Of a DNA stretch of 64,000 nucleotides, positions 25,847 through 35,280 are shown piece after piece. Within the stretch, counting starts at the first letter, position 1. Each line of letters begins with the position of its first letter. The position numbers and the translations under genes were made by a program. The DNA is from Lachnospiraceae bacterium EP-SM-12S-S03 (GTDB lineage: Bacteria; Bacillota; Clostridia; Lachnospirales; Lachnospiraceae). The notes below the pieces were generated by a model, which did no database searches, was not told where the DNA came from, and worked only from the letters and a program-made list of their open reading frames with translations. Where the stretch lies: contig JAJBSL010000003.1 in NCBI GenBank assembly GCA_020540725.1, forward strand, positions 1-64,000, read 5' to 3'.

Positions 25847-27581
25847 TACTATCACCTGCCTTATTCTGAGATGTATATACTTCTTGATAAATTTCATTAT
25901 TTTTAAGAAGCTCTTCGTGTGTTCCGATCGCATGAATTGTTCCTTTATCCATTACGATAATTCTATCAGCATCTTCCACAGAAGAAGTTCTCTGCGCAAT
26001 AATAATTTTTGTTGTCTCAGGAATGAATTCTTTAAACGCTTTACGAATAAGCGCATCTGTCTTTGTATCCACCGCACTTGTAGAATCATCCAAAATCAAA
26101 ATTTTCGGTTTCTTGAGAAGTGCTCGTGCAATACAAAGTCTCTGCTTCTGTCCACCAGATACATTTGTTCCTCCCTGCTCGATATGAGTATCATACCCTG
26201 CCGGGAACTGATGAATAAATTCATCCGCCTGGGCAAGCTTGCACGCTTCTATTAATTCTTCATCTGTTGCTTCTTTATTTCCCCAACGCAGATTTTCTTT
26301 TATGGAACCAGAGAACAGGATATTCTTCTGCAATACGACAGACACTTGATTTCTGAGTGTCTCCAAGTCATACTCACGAACGTCTACTCCTCCAACCTTC
26401 ACACATCCCTCTGTTGTATCATAAAGTCTGGAAATCAACTGAATCAAGGAAGATTTTGAAGAACCGGTTCCTCCTATAATACCAATGGTTTCCCCCGATT
26501 TGATATGTAAATCAATATTTGCCAAAGCCATCTTCTCGGCTTTCTCTGAATATTTGAAATTCACGTTATCAAAATCAATAGATCCGTCTTTCACTTCATA
26601 AACCGGATGCTCCGGATCATGAATCGTGCTCTCTTCCCGAAGTACTTCCACGATACGTTTTGAAGATTCTCCTGCCATTGTAATCATAACAAATACCATA
26701 GAAATCATCATAAGACTCTGGAGAATCTGGAAACTGTAAGTCAAAAGCGCTGAAAATTGTCCCACATCCAAATCAAGTCCTCTTGAAGTAATGATTGTAT
26801 AGGATCCAAAATATAATACAAAAATCATGACTGTATACATACAAAACTGCATGATCGGATTATTTAAAGCAAGGATTTTCTCTGCTTTTGTAAAGTCTCC
26901 GCATATATCTTCTGCTGCATTCTTAAACTTCTCTTTTTCAAACTCTTCACGCACATAAGATTTTACAACACGCATTCCTTTTACATTTTCCTGAATGGAA
27001 TTATTCAGTTTATCGTACTTTTTAAATACTTTTTTAAACAATGGCATAACCTTGAAAATAATCGCAAACAGGGCAATCCCCAGAACCGGTGCAACAAATA
27101 CGAAAATCACGGCCATTTTTCCACCCATAATAAATGCCATTGCAAATGAAAATACAAGCATGAACGGGCAGCGTACTGCTGTTCTTATGATCATCATATA
27201 TGCCATCTGCACGTTCGTTACATCTGTCGTAAGTCTCGTTACAAGCGAAGAAGTCGAGAATTTATCAATGTTCGTAAAGGAATATGTCTGTATTTTATAG
27301 AACAAATCCTTCCTGATATTCTTTGCAAATCCACATGCTCCTGTCGCACAATAAGAACCTGCCAACGCTCCAAATGTTAATGATAATGCTGCCATCAAAA
27401 CAAGAACCAATCCGTATTTTGCAATAACGGAAAATTCACAGCCCGCCTTAATCTGGTTGACCAACTGTGCAATAATAAATGGAATAATACATTCCATGAT
27501 TACTTCAAAGGATACAAATACCGGTGACAGAATTGACGGTTTCTTGTATTCTCTGATACATTTCGAAAGTTCTTTAATCAA
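25839..27581 (-). CDS. ABC exporter half-transporter, degenerate-site partner
   Basis: A 580-residue half-transporter: six membrane helices, Walker A GGTGSSKSS, signature VSGGQKQRLCIARA, and Walker B ILDDSTSAVD where Asp replaces the catalytic Glu. The usual H-loop His also appears changed (IIAQRTSSV). Such asymmetry is typical of heterodimeric exporters with one active and one degenerate ATP site. The start is a TTG at 27581 after AAGGAGG, overlapping the marR stop. It probably exports a drug or toxic compound sensed by the MarR regulator (inference). Confidence 0.92.
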   Translation of the reverse strand: MIKELSKCIREYKKPSILSPVFVSFEVIMECIIPFIIAQLVNQIKAGCEFSVIAKYGLVLVLMAALSLTFGALAGSYCATGACGFAKNIRKDLFYKIQTYSFTNIDKFSTSSLVTRLTTDVTNVQMAYMMIIRTAVRCPFMLVFSFAMAFIMGGKMAVIFVFVAPVLGIALFAIIFKVMPLFKKVFKKYDKLNNSIQENVKGMRVVKSYVREEFEKEKFKNAAEDICGDFTKAEKILALNNPIMQFCMYTVMIFVLYFGSYTIITSRGLDLDVGQFSALLTYSFQILQSLMMISMVFVMITMAGESSKRIVEVLREESTIHDPEHPVYEVKDGSIDFDNVNFKYSEKAEKMALANIDLHIKSGETIGIIGGTGSSKSSLIQLISRLYDTTEGCVKVGGVDVREYDLETLRNQVSVVLQKNILFSGSIKENLRWGNKEATDEELIEACKLAQADEFIHQFPAGYDTHIEQGGTNVSGGQKQRLCIARALLKKPKILILDDSTSAVDTKTDALIRKAFKEFIPETTKIIIAQRTSSVEDADRIIVMDKGTIHAIGTHEELLKNNEIYQEVYTSQNKAGDSNE

Positions 27582-28015
27582 TTTTTATCTCCTCCTTTTT
27601 TCGTCCATTTTCCTACAAGCTTATCGAGCAAATAAAATAATTGTTGTTCTTCTTCCAGGGAAAGATCACCGAGAAGTTCTTCTGCCGTCCGGTCATTCTC
27701 TGCCTCAATGCCCTGCGCTTCCGCTCTTCCTTCCTCCGTAAGAATCAGTGAAATCTGTCGTTTATCTACATCACTTTTAACTCTTTGGATAAAACCTTCC
27801 GACTCGATCTTTGCCAGTATTTCACTTAGAGATGCTGATTTTATCTCCAAAATGCCCTGAAGTTCCCTCTGTGTCATATTCCCTTGCTTAAATAATGTCA
27901 TCAAAATTCTTTTCTGTCCGGATTTTTCCCCGGACCGAAAGCAAAGATGATGTCCACAGACACGAATTCTATGTAGTAATTCCCTCTTTAATTCAATCTC
28001 TTCCTTCTCATTCAC
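27578..28015 (-). CDS. MarR-family transcriptional regulator
   Basis: A winged-helix repressor of 145 residues. Seen: QKRILMTLFKQGNMTQRELQ, the recognition-helix stretch SASLSEILAKIESEGFIQR and the wing VDKRQISLILTEEG. The start is placed at a GTG at 28015, which follows AAAGGAG by 8 nt and gives the usual MarR length; an ATG at 28087 would add 24 residues. It is the first gene of an operon with both exporter halves, and two palindromic copies of AAGGTACCTT flank its promoter. Autorepression released by a ligand is the likely mode (inference). Confidence 0.88.
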   Translation of the reverse strand: MNEKEEIELKRELLHRIRVCGHHLCFRSGEKSGQKRILMTLFKQGNMTQRELQGILEIKSASLSEILAKIESEGFIQRVKSDVDKRQISLILTEEGRAEAQGIEAENDRTAEELLGDLSLEEEQQLFYLLDKLVGKWTKKGGDKN

Positions 28016-28116
28016 CAGGCACACTCCTTTCATTTTCAAAATTTCTTGCAATAAAATAGAATGTGCAAAATCACATTCAACTTTCATCCCATAATCTATA
28101 CAATGTCCTCATTCAC

Positions 28117-28173
28117 AAGGTACCTTGCATATTTGTATTCTAACATATAATTCCAACAATTGCAAGGTACCTT
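28117..28173 (-). promoter_or_regulatory. Promoter and twin operators of the marR-exporter operon
   Basis: On the minus strand TTGCAA (28165-28160), 17 nt, TAGAAT (28142-28137). The arms TGCAAGGTACCTT (28161-28173) and AAGGTACCTTGCA (28117-28129) are exact inverted copies, and each contains the palindrome AAGGTACCTT. One overlaps the -35 box and the other covers the early transcribed region. Confidence 0.75.
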
Positions 28174-28189
28174 TTAATTTTTTTATACT

Positions 28190-29866
28190 CTACAAATATT
28201 CTTCTATCGATTCCATAATCTTTTGCACAGTTCCTTCTTTCAACGGGTTGCTCAGATTTCCGATCTTCAAAAGTTCCGGATAACTTTTACTTCCACCTGC
28301 GCAACAAAGATGATAATAATCTTTCCATGCTTCCTCAAAATCTTGCATCATGTGTCCATAGTATTCTAAAGAACCGAACCGCGCCAATGCATAATCGATA
28401 TAATAAAACGGATCCATAAAAATATGTTGTTTCTGCATCCAGAATCCACCTTGCTCAAGAAATTTATTTCCGTCATAATCACGCCACGGCAAATATTTTT
28501 TCTCAAGTTCACTCCAAACTTTTCGTCTCTTTATTCCATCAAACATTTTTTCTTCGTATACACGGTGCTGAAATTCATCTACACAGGCCATATACGGAAT
28601 ACATTCCAACGCAGACCATGTATGTGATTTCCGATATTTATCTGCATTTTCTCCAAAGAATAACTCCATCCAAGGGTATGTGAAGAACTCCATAGACATG
28701 GAATGTATCTCCGCAACTTCCGATGTAGAAAAAGTCTGTTCGGTCAAAGGGATTCTTCTCATTGCTTCAAACGCTTCAAAAGAATGTCCTGCTTCATGTG
28801 TCAAAACGTCAATGTCTGCATCTGTTCCATTAAAGTTTGAAAAGATAAACGGGGCCTGATATTCCGGAAATGTTGTGCAATATCCACCCTGATGTTTTCC
28901 TGGTCTTGTTTCAAGATCAAACAACTCGTATTTCAGCATAAAATCAAAAAATATTCCGGTTTCTTTGGATAGTTCATGATACATTTTCCCGGCTTTTTCG
29001 AGCAGTTCATTTGTTGTTCCTATCGGCATTGCATTTCCATCTGCAAACACAATTGCCTCATCATAGTAATGCAACTTTGGAATACCCAGACGTTCTTTCT
29101 GCTCTTCAAATAGTTTTTGGCAAACCGGAACTACATAATCGCACACTTGTTTTCGAAACACCTTTAAATCCTCCGGCGTATAGGTATATCTCCCCATTTT
29201 CACGAATATCATTTCTTCATAGCTTGAGAATCCAAGGTTTTCTGCCATTTGAAGACGAATTTTCATTAATTTTGAATAAATATCGTCTAGTTTTTCGGAA
29301 ATGGATTCATACATATCCGCCCATGCGCCTAACGCTTCCTTTCGGATTTTCCTATCATGGCTTTGCATCTTTTTTAACAATCCGTAAAAATTAAGTTCTT
29401 CTCCATAAAATTCGGTTATCGGTGCAGCTGCTATCTTACTATATTCCTGTGTCAGCATACTTTCCTTAATTTGTAATTCCACATTACATTCATCTGTCAA
29501 TCGAATATTTCCACGAATCTGCTGTAGATAAAGACTCCCCAATTCCTGTCGGAAATCATCTGAAAACTTCGATTCAAGAAGTGCTTCATGAACCTTTTTC
29601 ATTTCCACCTGAATCTTCGGCTGTACTCTGAAAAAATATTCCATCTCCCGTTCATAAAAATCATCCTGGGTATCCATTGTATTTCGAACATGCGCCAAAG
29701 ATGCCATCGTTTCAAAACGCTTTTTTTCTTCCTGAATCTTCCAGAACACTGCTTTTGCTTCTTCGAAATTTTTGCTTTCGTGCAGTTTCTCTGCCCCTTT
29801 ACATATAGAGCTGATCAACTGTTCCCCATCCGGACGTACATATTTGATTTCCGAAAACTTTTCCAT
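28190..29866 (-). CDS. M3-family oligoendopeptidase
   Basis: A 558-residue cytoplasmic zinc metallopeptidase of the PepF/oligoendopeptidase group, which degrades short peptides. The zinc site HEAGHSFEAFEAM is at about residue 356, with the third ligand region TSEVAEIHSMSMEFF after it. Helical N-terminal and C-terminal parts form the usual closed clam shape. The start is the ATG at 29866, 8 nt after GGAGG; longer starts overlap the ferredoxin gene. It lies close after that gene and may share its transcript. Confidence 0.92.
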   Translation of the reverse strand: MEKFSEIKYVRPDGEQLISSICKGAEKLHESKNFEEAKAVFWKIQEEKKRFETMASLAHVRNTMDTQDDFYEREMEYFFRVQPKIQVEMKKVHEALLESKFSDDFRQELGSLYLQQIRGNIRLTDECNVELQIKESMLTQEYSKIAAAPITEFYGEELNFYGLLKKMQSHDRKIRKEALGAWADMYESISEKLDDIYSKLMKIRLQMAENLGFSSYEEMIFVKMGRYTYTPEDLKVFRKQVCDYVVPVCQKLFEEQKERLGIPKLHYYDEAIVFADGNAMPIGTTNELLEKAGKMYHELSKETGIFFDFMLKYELFDLETRPGKHQGGYCTTFPEYQAPFIFSNFNGTDADIDVLTHEAGHSFEAFEAMRRIPLTEQTFSTSEVAEIHSMSMEFFTYPWMELFFGENADKYRKSHTWSALECIPYMACVDEFQHRVYEEKMFDGIKRRKVWSELEKKYLPWRDYDGNKFLEQGGFWMQKQHIFMDPFYYIDYALARFGSLEYYGHMMQDFEEAWKDYYHLCCAGGSKSYPELLKIGNLSNPLKEGTVQKIMESIEEYL

Positions 29867-29883
29867 CCCAAGTTCCTCCATTT

Positions 29884-30534
29884 TTATTCTTTTATTTTGC
29901 CATCGATCGTAATCGTAAGAACCTGCCACGGGATAAACTTCCCGCTCTCCTGAAGCGCCTTTTTGGCTGCGTATTCAATGCCTCCACAACACGGAACCTC
30001 CATGCGTACAATTGTAACACTTTGAATATCATTCTCAGAAAAAATCGTAGTCAGTTTCTCACTATAGTCCACTTGATCCAACTTCGGACATCCTACAATC
30101 GTCACTCTCCCTTTCATAAAATCACGATGCATATTTGCATATGCATATGCCGTGCAGTCTGCTGCTATTAGAAGGTTTGCCCCTTTTAAATATGGAGCTG
30201 TCACCGGAATAAGCTTGATCTGGCAAGGCCACTGTGCAAGCTGTGACTCAGTTTGAGCCGGAACCTGCGGGGCATTCTTCTCTTGCTGCATTTTTTGTTT
30301 TCTTTTATTCTCCAAAACTGCCGCTTCATCATATTGTGCCGCTTCACGTTCCACAAATGTAATTGCATTTGTCGGGCAAGTCGGAAGACAATCACCTAAG
30401 CCATCACAATAATCATCTCTCAAAAGCTTCGCCTTTCCATCCACCATTCCAATAGCTCCTTCATGACAGGCTGAAGCACATGCTCCACATCCATTACATT
30501 TTTCTTCATCAATCTGTATAATTTTACGAATCAT
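29884..30534 (-). CDS. 4Fe-4S ferredoxin-type protein
   Basis: A 216-residue protein with two [4Fe-4S] motifs at the N-terminus: CNGCGACASAC (about residues 13-23) and CDGLGDCLPTC (about 43-53). A charged linker and a C-terminal domain of about 120 residues follow, with further cysteines (IAADCTAYAY, VPCCGGIEYA). The C-terminal part is typical of a clostridial ferredoxin-like family with no known partner. It probably carries electrons in the cytoplasm. The start is taken at the second ATG (30534), better spaced from AAAGGAG than the one at 30540. Confidence 0.85.
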   Translation of the reverse strand: MIRKIIQIDEEKCNGCGACASACHEGAIGMVDGKAKLLRDDYCDGLGDCLPTCPTNAITFVEREAAQYDEAAVLENKRKQKMQQEKNAPQVPAQTESQLAQWPCQIKLIPVTAPYLKGANLLIAADCTAYAYANMHRDFMKGRVTIVGCPKLDQVDYSEKLTTIFSENDIQSVTIVRMEVPCCGGIEYAAKKALQESGKFIPWQVLTITIDGKIKE

Positions 30535-30688
30535 TTTCATTCTCCTTTCGAGTTTCTTAACACTATAATCGGATTATACGATAACTTTATCCAAAAAACT
30601 GTTGTCATAACAACATTCAAAGAAAATTAAAAACAAATTTATAAAAACAGATTTTCACCAAACAGAAGAATCAGACTTGTTACTTTTA

Positions 30689-31591
30689 TTATACCTCTGC
30701 CAAAAATGTATGTAACGGCTGATTAATTGTGATGGTATAACCCGCTTCAAATTCTTTCCCCGGTTCTAACTCATTTCCCCATTCCCGTTCTTCCAGATTC
30801 CCTGAAAAATCGCTTCTGTCACATCTTCCATACCACGGCTCAATACAAATGAAAGGAGCATGTTTTCCTTTAGGCGACCAGATTCCAAACAATGGCGCAT
30901 CAAATTCAACCGTAAGGTATTCCTCTTTGGAAGGTGTCACAAGCGCCACTTTCTGTGCCTGATGATTTTCTATAATCAACGCGTCCTGGTCAAACATGTG
31001 CTCTGTAATGTCCAGCTTCCCGTCTGAAAGTTTCCACTCCTCTTTCTCATCTGACAAAAGTCCATCTTCTCCAATGACACTGCATACAATACTTTCTTCT
31101 CGATCAAATGCAATCTTATATGCCGTCTGATTCTCATCTGCACGAATCGGGCAATTAAATGCAGGATGTCCTCCGATAGAAAAATACATTACCTTCTTAT
31201 CCGTATTTTCCACTTTCCAGATCACTTCAACGCTTCTGCCCTTCAAACGATATCCCACCGCCAAACAGAAATGAAACGGGTATATTTGCAATGTTTCTTC
31301 TGATGAAGTTAATGCAAACCAGATTTCCTGTTCTGTCTGGGAAATAAAATCAAATTCCATATCTCGCGCAAATCCATGCTGAGACATGGTATAGGTTTCT
31401 CCTTCAAAAGTACTTTTCTTATTTTTATAATTCCCCACAAGCGGGAAAAGAATCGGGGCTGTTCTTCCCCAGTATGCCGCATCTGCATGCCAAAGATATT
31501 CCTGCCCTGTTTTTTTATTCACAAGAGATTTCATCTCGGCTCCAAGGGATGTCACTTTCAAAAGTAATGTTTCATTTTCTATCTGATACAT
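30689..31591 (-). CDS. Aldose 1-epimerase family protein (LacX-like)
   Basis: A 300-residue beta-sandwich mutarotase-like protein. Seen: the start LLLKVTSLGAEMKSLVNKKT, LWHADAAYWGRTAPILFPLVG, and the conserved FSIGGHPAFNCPI and CIEPWYGRCDRSDF. Family members interconvert alpha and beta anomers of aldoses or hexose phosphates. It lies 12 nt downstream of the DUF1847 gene and is probably co-transcribed with it, with no obvious shared pathway. Confidence 0.9.
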   Translation of the reverse strand: MYQIENETLLLKVTSLGAEMKSLVNKKTGQEYLWHADAAYWGRTAPILFPLVGNYKNKKSTFEGETYTMSQHGFARDMEFDFISQTEQEIWFALTSSEETLQIYPFHFCLAVGYRLKGRSVEVIWKVENTDKKVMYFSIGGHPAFNCPIRADENQTAYKIAFDREESIVCSVIGEDGLLSDEKEEWKLSDGKLDITEHMFDQDALIIENHQAQKVALVTPSKEEYLTVEFDAPLFGIWSPKGKHAPFICIEPWYGRCDRSDFSGNLEEREWGNELEPGKEFEAGYTITINQPLHTFLAEV

Positions 31592-31603
31592 ATAATACTC
31601 CTG

Positions 31604-32227
31604 CTATTTTAATAATTTTGAATAATACGAGTCTGCCTGATAAAGCGCTGCTGCCGGATTATGTCCCAACACTCTGTCCTTTGTCACCAGCGTTGTGCAA
31701 AGCGCCTCTGAATATTTATAGAACATGCTGTCATGCCCGACACAGAGTCCTATTACAACATTAAAATCCGTTTTCTCCTTGTTCAAGATCTTTGCCTGCA
31801 AAATCGGATTACACATATTTGGTCCGATCTTCTCGCACTCTTTTGGAATTCCCGCATTTGCTTTTGGCTGCGCTCCTGCTTTACATGCCACCCCATACAC
31901 TTCAAATCCTTTATGCCGGAAAATTTTTGCTGCTGTTCTTGCTTCCGAAAGAAGTCCTACACATGTTGCAATTCCGATTTTCTTATATCCCATGCGTTTT
32001 GCAAATTCTGCAATTTCCTCCACTCTTGTCATCTGACAGTAATATTCTGCCTCTACCATGGCCGCAGAAACAGTTACTTTGTGATTTTCTTCGTCCATAT
32101 AAAGTTCCATTGCTTTATTTAACACTTCTGTGTCCATATTCGTTGTAAGACAGAATTCAGGAAATGACTTATCCATCTTATCGCAATTTTTTACTGCACA
32201 GTCTATGCAGCTTAACTTCATGCTCAT
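31604..32227 (-). CDS. DUF1847 domain protein
   Basis: A 207-residue cysteine-rich protein that fits the DUF1847 family. Seen: N-terminal SCIDCAVKNCDK, a likely metal-binding cluster, then MGYKKIGIATCVGLLSEA, GIPKECEKIGPNMCNP and GLCVGHDSMFYKYSEA. The conserved cysteines suggest a metal or iron-sulfur site and redox or thiol chemistry, but no function is established. The start is the ATG at 32227 after AAGGAGAGC. Confidence 0.85.
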   Translation of the reverse strand: MSMKLSCIDCAVKNCDKMDKSFPEFCLTTNMDTEVLNKAMELYMDEENHKVTVSAAMVEAEYYCQMTRVEEIAEFAKRMGYKKIGIATCVGLLSEARTAAKIFRHKGFEVYGVACKAGAQPKANAGIPKECEKIGPNMCNPILQAKILNKEKTDFNVVIGLCVGHDSMFYKYSEALCTTLVTKDRVLGHNPAAALYQADSYYSKLLK

Positions 32228-32283
32228 AATCTTGCTCTCCTTCATCAATCATTCTTTTCCTCTATTATAGCATTCTTCCTACC

Positions 32284-32628
32284 TTACCGCACGTCCGAAA
32301 TACGATTCTTTTTCCCCCACTCACACATTTCATCAAGGATCGGCATCAAGGATTTTCCTCGTTCAGTCAAACTGTATTCTACCTTGGGAGGAATTTGCGG
32401 ATATTCCTCTCTATGTACCAATAAATCTGCCTCTAGTTCTTTCAAAGTGATACTCAACGTTTTATAAGAAATACTCCCAATATATTTTTTCATTTCATTA
32501 AAACGAACAACTTTAAACTTCATAAGTGTATATAAAATTATCATTTTATATTTTCCATTTATCAATGATAAAGTATAACTAAATCCTGTTTCTCCTATAT
32601 GTTCTGCCGAAATACATTGTTTATCCAT
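32284..32628 (-). CDS. HxlR-family transcriptional regulator
   Basis: A 114-residue winged-helix regulator. Seen: YTLSLINGKYKMIILYTLM, FNEMKKYIGSISYKTLSITL and the wing VEYSLTERGKSLMPIL. HxlR proteins often sense thiol-reactive or electrophilic compounds and control divergent oxidoreductase genes. The start is the ATG at 32628 after AAAGGAG; the longer form from 32727 covers the shared promoter region. It is divergent from a flavodoxin-fold reductase gene, its likely target. Confidence 0.88.
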   Translation of the reverse strand: MDKQCISAEHIGETGFSYTLSLINGKYKMIILYTLMKFKVVRFNEMKKYIGSISYKTLSITLKELEADLLVHREEYPQIPPKVEYSLTERGKSLMPILDEMCEWGKKNRISDVR

Positions 32629-32783
32629 TCCACACTCTCCTTTAGGTAAGTATATAACACAAATGTGCGTACTTGATTTGTAAATAGTTCTTGTTAAAAT
32701 CATAATATGAGCATTGGAAAAAGTCAATGTGCTCGCAAATTACATTTTTTGTTATTTAATAATTATATTGAGGAGGAAGATTT

Positions 32784-33407
32784 ATGGGTAAAATTTTGCT
32801 GATCAACGGAAGTCCGCATGAGCACGGATGTACCTATACCGCTTTGAAGGAAATAGCTGACACACTTTCTAAAAATTCAGTTGAAACTGAATTTTTCCAT
32901 ATTGGAAAAAAGCCAGTTGCGGGGTGTATTGCTTGCGGAAAATGTTCCACAACCGGTAAATGTATATTCGATGATTCTGTAAATAAAATTTTAGAAAAAT
33001 TAGATGATTATGATGGGATTATCGTCGGTTCTCCAGTCTATTATGCCGGTCCTTCCGGACAGCTTTGTGCTTTTCTCGACCGTTTATTTTATTGCAGTCA
33101 AGGTCGAATGGCAGGAAAACTGGCTGCTTCTGTTGTCTCTTGCCGCCGCGGAGGAGCAAGTGCAGCTTTCGATCGTCTGAATAAATATTTTGGTATTTCT
33201 AATATGCATATTGTAGGTTCTCAATATTGGAATCAAGTGCATGGTTTTACCCCTGAAGATGTGTACCGGGATAAGGAGGGATTGCAGACAATGAGGACAT
33301 TAGCACAAAATATGGCATGGCTGCTGCAAAATATTCAAAATGGAAAACTCCAGGGAATACAGCTGCCTCAATATGAAAAAAGAATTGCCACACACTTTAT
33401 CGAATAA
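32784..33407 (+). CDS. Flavodoxin-fold NAD(P)H-dependent oxidoreductase
   Basis: A 207-residue FMN-binding protein of the NADPH-dependent FMN reductase / iron-sulfur flavoprotein group. Seen: ILLINGSPHEHGCTYTALKE (FMN phosphate loop), the cysteine motif GCIACGKCSTTGKC that may bind an iron-sulfur cluster, and GIIVGSPVYYAGPSGQL. Substrates could be quinones, nitro compounds or another electron carrier. It is divergent from an HxlR regulator and has a strong GAGGAGG ribosome binding site. Confidence 0.88.
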   Translation: MGKILLINGSPHEHGCTYTALKEIADTLSKNSVETEFFHIGKKPVAGCIACGKCSTTGKCIFDDSVNKILEKLDDYDGIIVGSPVYYAGPSGQLCAFLDRLFYCSQGRMAGKLAASVVSCRRGGASAAFDRLNKYFGISNMHIVGSQYWNQVHGFTPEDVYRDKEGLQTMRTLAQNMAWLLQNIQNGKLQGIQLPQYEKRIATHFIE

Positions 33408-33429
33408 TTTAGCCATACAAATTTTATCA

Positions 33430-33469
33430 TCGGATGCAGTTGCCATATACTTTTGACAACTGCATCCGA
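33430..33469. terminator. Hairpin between the reductase and histidine kinase genes
   Basis: A 13-bp perfect inverted repeat (33430-33442 with 33457-33469). It lies between two convergent genes. T-runs on both sides are short, so it probably ends both transcripts. Confidence 0.6.
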
Positions 33470-33516
33470 GTCTGATTTTGGTCTGTTTCACAGAGGCTTA
33501 TATTTCCCATCAATCT

Positions 33517-34413
33517 CTACTCACATCCAAACTCAATCTTGATACCAAACCACTCACCTTCCACTTCCGCATGAATCTCCCCATGCATTTTCTCAACAAA
33601 TCCTTTCGCTATTGATAATCCCAATCCGGTTGAATTCTTGCTTCTCGCTTCGTCCGCTTTATAAAATCGTTCAAAGACTCTTGTAACATCGATTGCTTTC
33701 GGACTACTTACTTTATTCCGAAACATAAGCTCTGCTACACACCCATTTTTTCTAAGATAAATCTCAATTTCTTTGTTCCCATGATCCAAACCATTCTTGA
33801 TGATATTCTGCATAGTCCGCCGAAGCGCCTGAGCATTTCCCTGTACGAAAACTACTTCTTCTGTTATCTCAAACTTCGGCGCAATTTTGCATTTCCTCCA
33901 ACTGTCATAATAAGAAAACACCGTTTCCTTTAAAATATGATTCAAATTCTGCCGCTCCATCTTCAGTTCATAATTTTCATTCTGAAGCTTTGTATAAGTA
34001 AAAAGTTCCTCCAGCATTTCTTTCAGACTTTCAATTCTCTCCTGAATGATATGAAGGTATCGTTTTCTATCTTCTTCGTCTTTTGCTTCTTCCAAAAGTT
34101 GAAAATATCCATCCAGAGATGTAAGCGGTGTCCGGATATCATGAGACAAATTTGTATATGTATCTGCTATCATCTGCTCTTTTCTTATGGAATCCGTCTT
34201 TTCCTTTTTTCGTTCTTTTAAAATGTCATTCAGAAGCTCTGTAAGTTCTGCAATGTTTCCTCCATCTATATTTCTTGTAATGAGCATATTGCTTTCATGT
34301 TCTTTCAAAAAACGCAACTGGCGGCAGATATCTTTTACCTGCCGCTGATAGCTTACCAATATGCAAATGAGTCCGATCACAATTCCCATTAATATTCCAA
34401 TCGCCAAATACAT
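33517..34413 (-). CDS. Sensor histidine kinase
   Basis: A 298-residue kinase with one N-terminal membrane segment (IGILMGIVIGLICILVS), no visible extracytoplasmic sensor domain, a HAMP-like linker, the phosphorylation box LSHDIRTPLTSLDGY with its His, and an ATPase domain with NIIKNGLDHG and STGLGLSIAKG. Small kinases of this type depend on an adjacent ABC transporter for sensing. The transporter and response regulator genes lie directly upstream, in the order regulator, ATPase, permease, kinase. Confidence 0.9.
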   Translation of the reverse strand: MYLAIGILMGIVIGLICILVSYQRQVKDICRQLRFLKEHESNMLITRNIDGGNIAELTELLNDILKERKKEKTDSIRKEQMIADTYTNLSHDIRTPLTSLDGYFQLLEEAKDEEDRKRYLHIIQERIESLKEMLEELFTYTKLQNENYELKMERQNLNHILKETVFSYYDSWRKCKIAPKFEITEEVVFVQGNAQALRRTMQNIIKNGLDHGNKEIEIYLRKNGCVAELMFRNKVSSPKAIDVTRVFERFYKADEARSKNSTGLGLSIAKGFVEKMHGEIHAEVEGEWFGIKIEFGCE

Positions 34414-34428
34414 ATCCCTTTCCTCTTA

Positions 34429-35280
34429 CTATATATCTCTTTTCTGAAATACGGTACTGCATATCGTCAATGTTACAATGGTAAATGCTGCTGCTATGAA
34501 AAGAGCATTTCCCATATCTTTTGTTGACATATTCATTGCGAGTTCCAGTATTTTCCCGCCTACAGTATAATCAATCACATGGAAATTCTTCACTCCAAAC
34601 CTTGAAATCATTTTATCCAGAAAACTGTAAAAAATTGTAAGTGTATTCATACACATACACACTGCAAATACCATACTCAGCACATTATTGCGCAATACGA
34701 TGGCAATACACATAGCAACCATCACAAATGCAAAGTGAAGCAAAATCTGCACTGCTATATATGCAAAGAATTCTTTCCACGGGCCGAAAACAACCTTTTC
34801 AAAAAAGATTCCGTTGCTGACTGTCTGAATTCCAATATACAAAAAGATTGTCAAAATCGCATAGACAAATAATGCTACTGCTTTTGCAAGGATTAGTCCT
34901 CTTCTGTCTTTGACTTGTCCGCCAATATTTTTCACAAAACCGCTCGTTAAATCCGCAGTAGAATATAACACCGCAAATATAACCATAAAAAGCGCAATAA
35001 ACTTTCCTTTTATATTTGCATAAAACAGATCAAATACACTTACGTCATCTCCTGGTTTTGTCGGGATCGTGACGCTCATTCCAAAATTCGCCTGATCCCC
35101 CTCTCTCTGCCCGGTTGCATATTCGTATTGTTCCTGCTTTTCTTCCATCGTATAATCTTTCCACTCTTCTGCTCCTAAATAAGTCGTAAAGATAATTCCT
35201 GCTGTAAGAATGATCCAGATCACATACAGGCTTTTGGTTTTGAACATCCGATAAAGTTCCATTCGAATCATATTAAGCAT
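34429..35280 (-). CDS. ABC transporter permease (ABC-2 type)
   Basis: A 283-residue membrane protein with six hydrophobic helices and a large loop after the first (residues 35-95). MIRMELYRMFKTKSLYVIW at the start and a Cys/Met-rich helix pair near the end fit bacitracin- or lantibiotic-immunity permeases. The ATG at 35280 follows GGAGGT and overlaps the ATPase stop by 8 nt. It works with that ATPase and probably confers peptide-antibiotic defence or signals to the kinase (inference). Confidence 0.85.
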   Translation of the reverse strand: MLNMIRMELYRMFKTKSLYVIWIILTAGIIFTTYLGAEEWKDYTMEEKQEQYEYATGQREGDQANFGMSVTIPTKPGDDVSVFDLFYANIKGKFIALFMVIFAVLYSTADLTSGFVKNIGGQVKDRRGLILAKAVALFVYAILTIFLYIGIQTVSNGIFFEKVVFGPWKEFFAYIAVQILLHFAFVMVAMCIAIVLRNNVLSMVFAVCMCMNTLTIFYSFLDKMISRFGVKNFHVIDYTVGGKILELAMNMSTKDMGNALFIAAAFTIVTLTICSTVFQKRDI

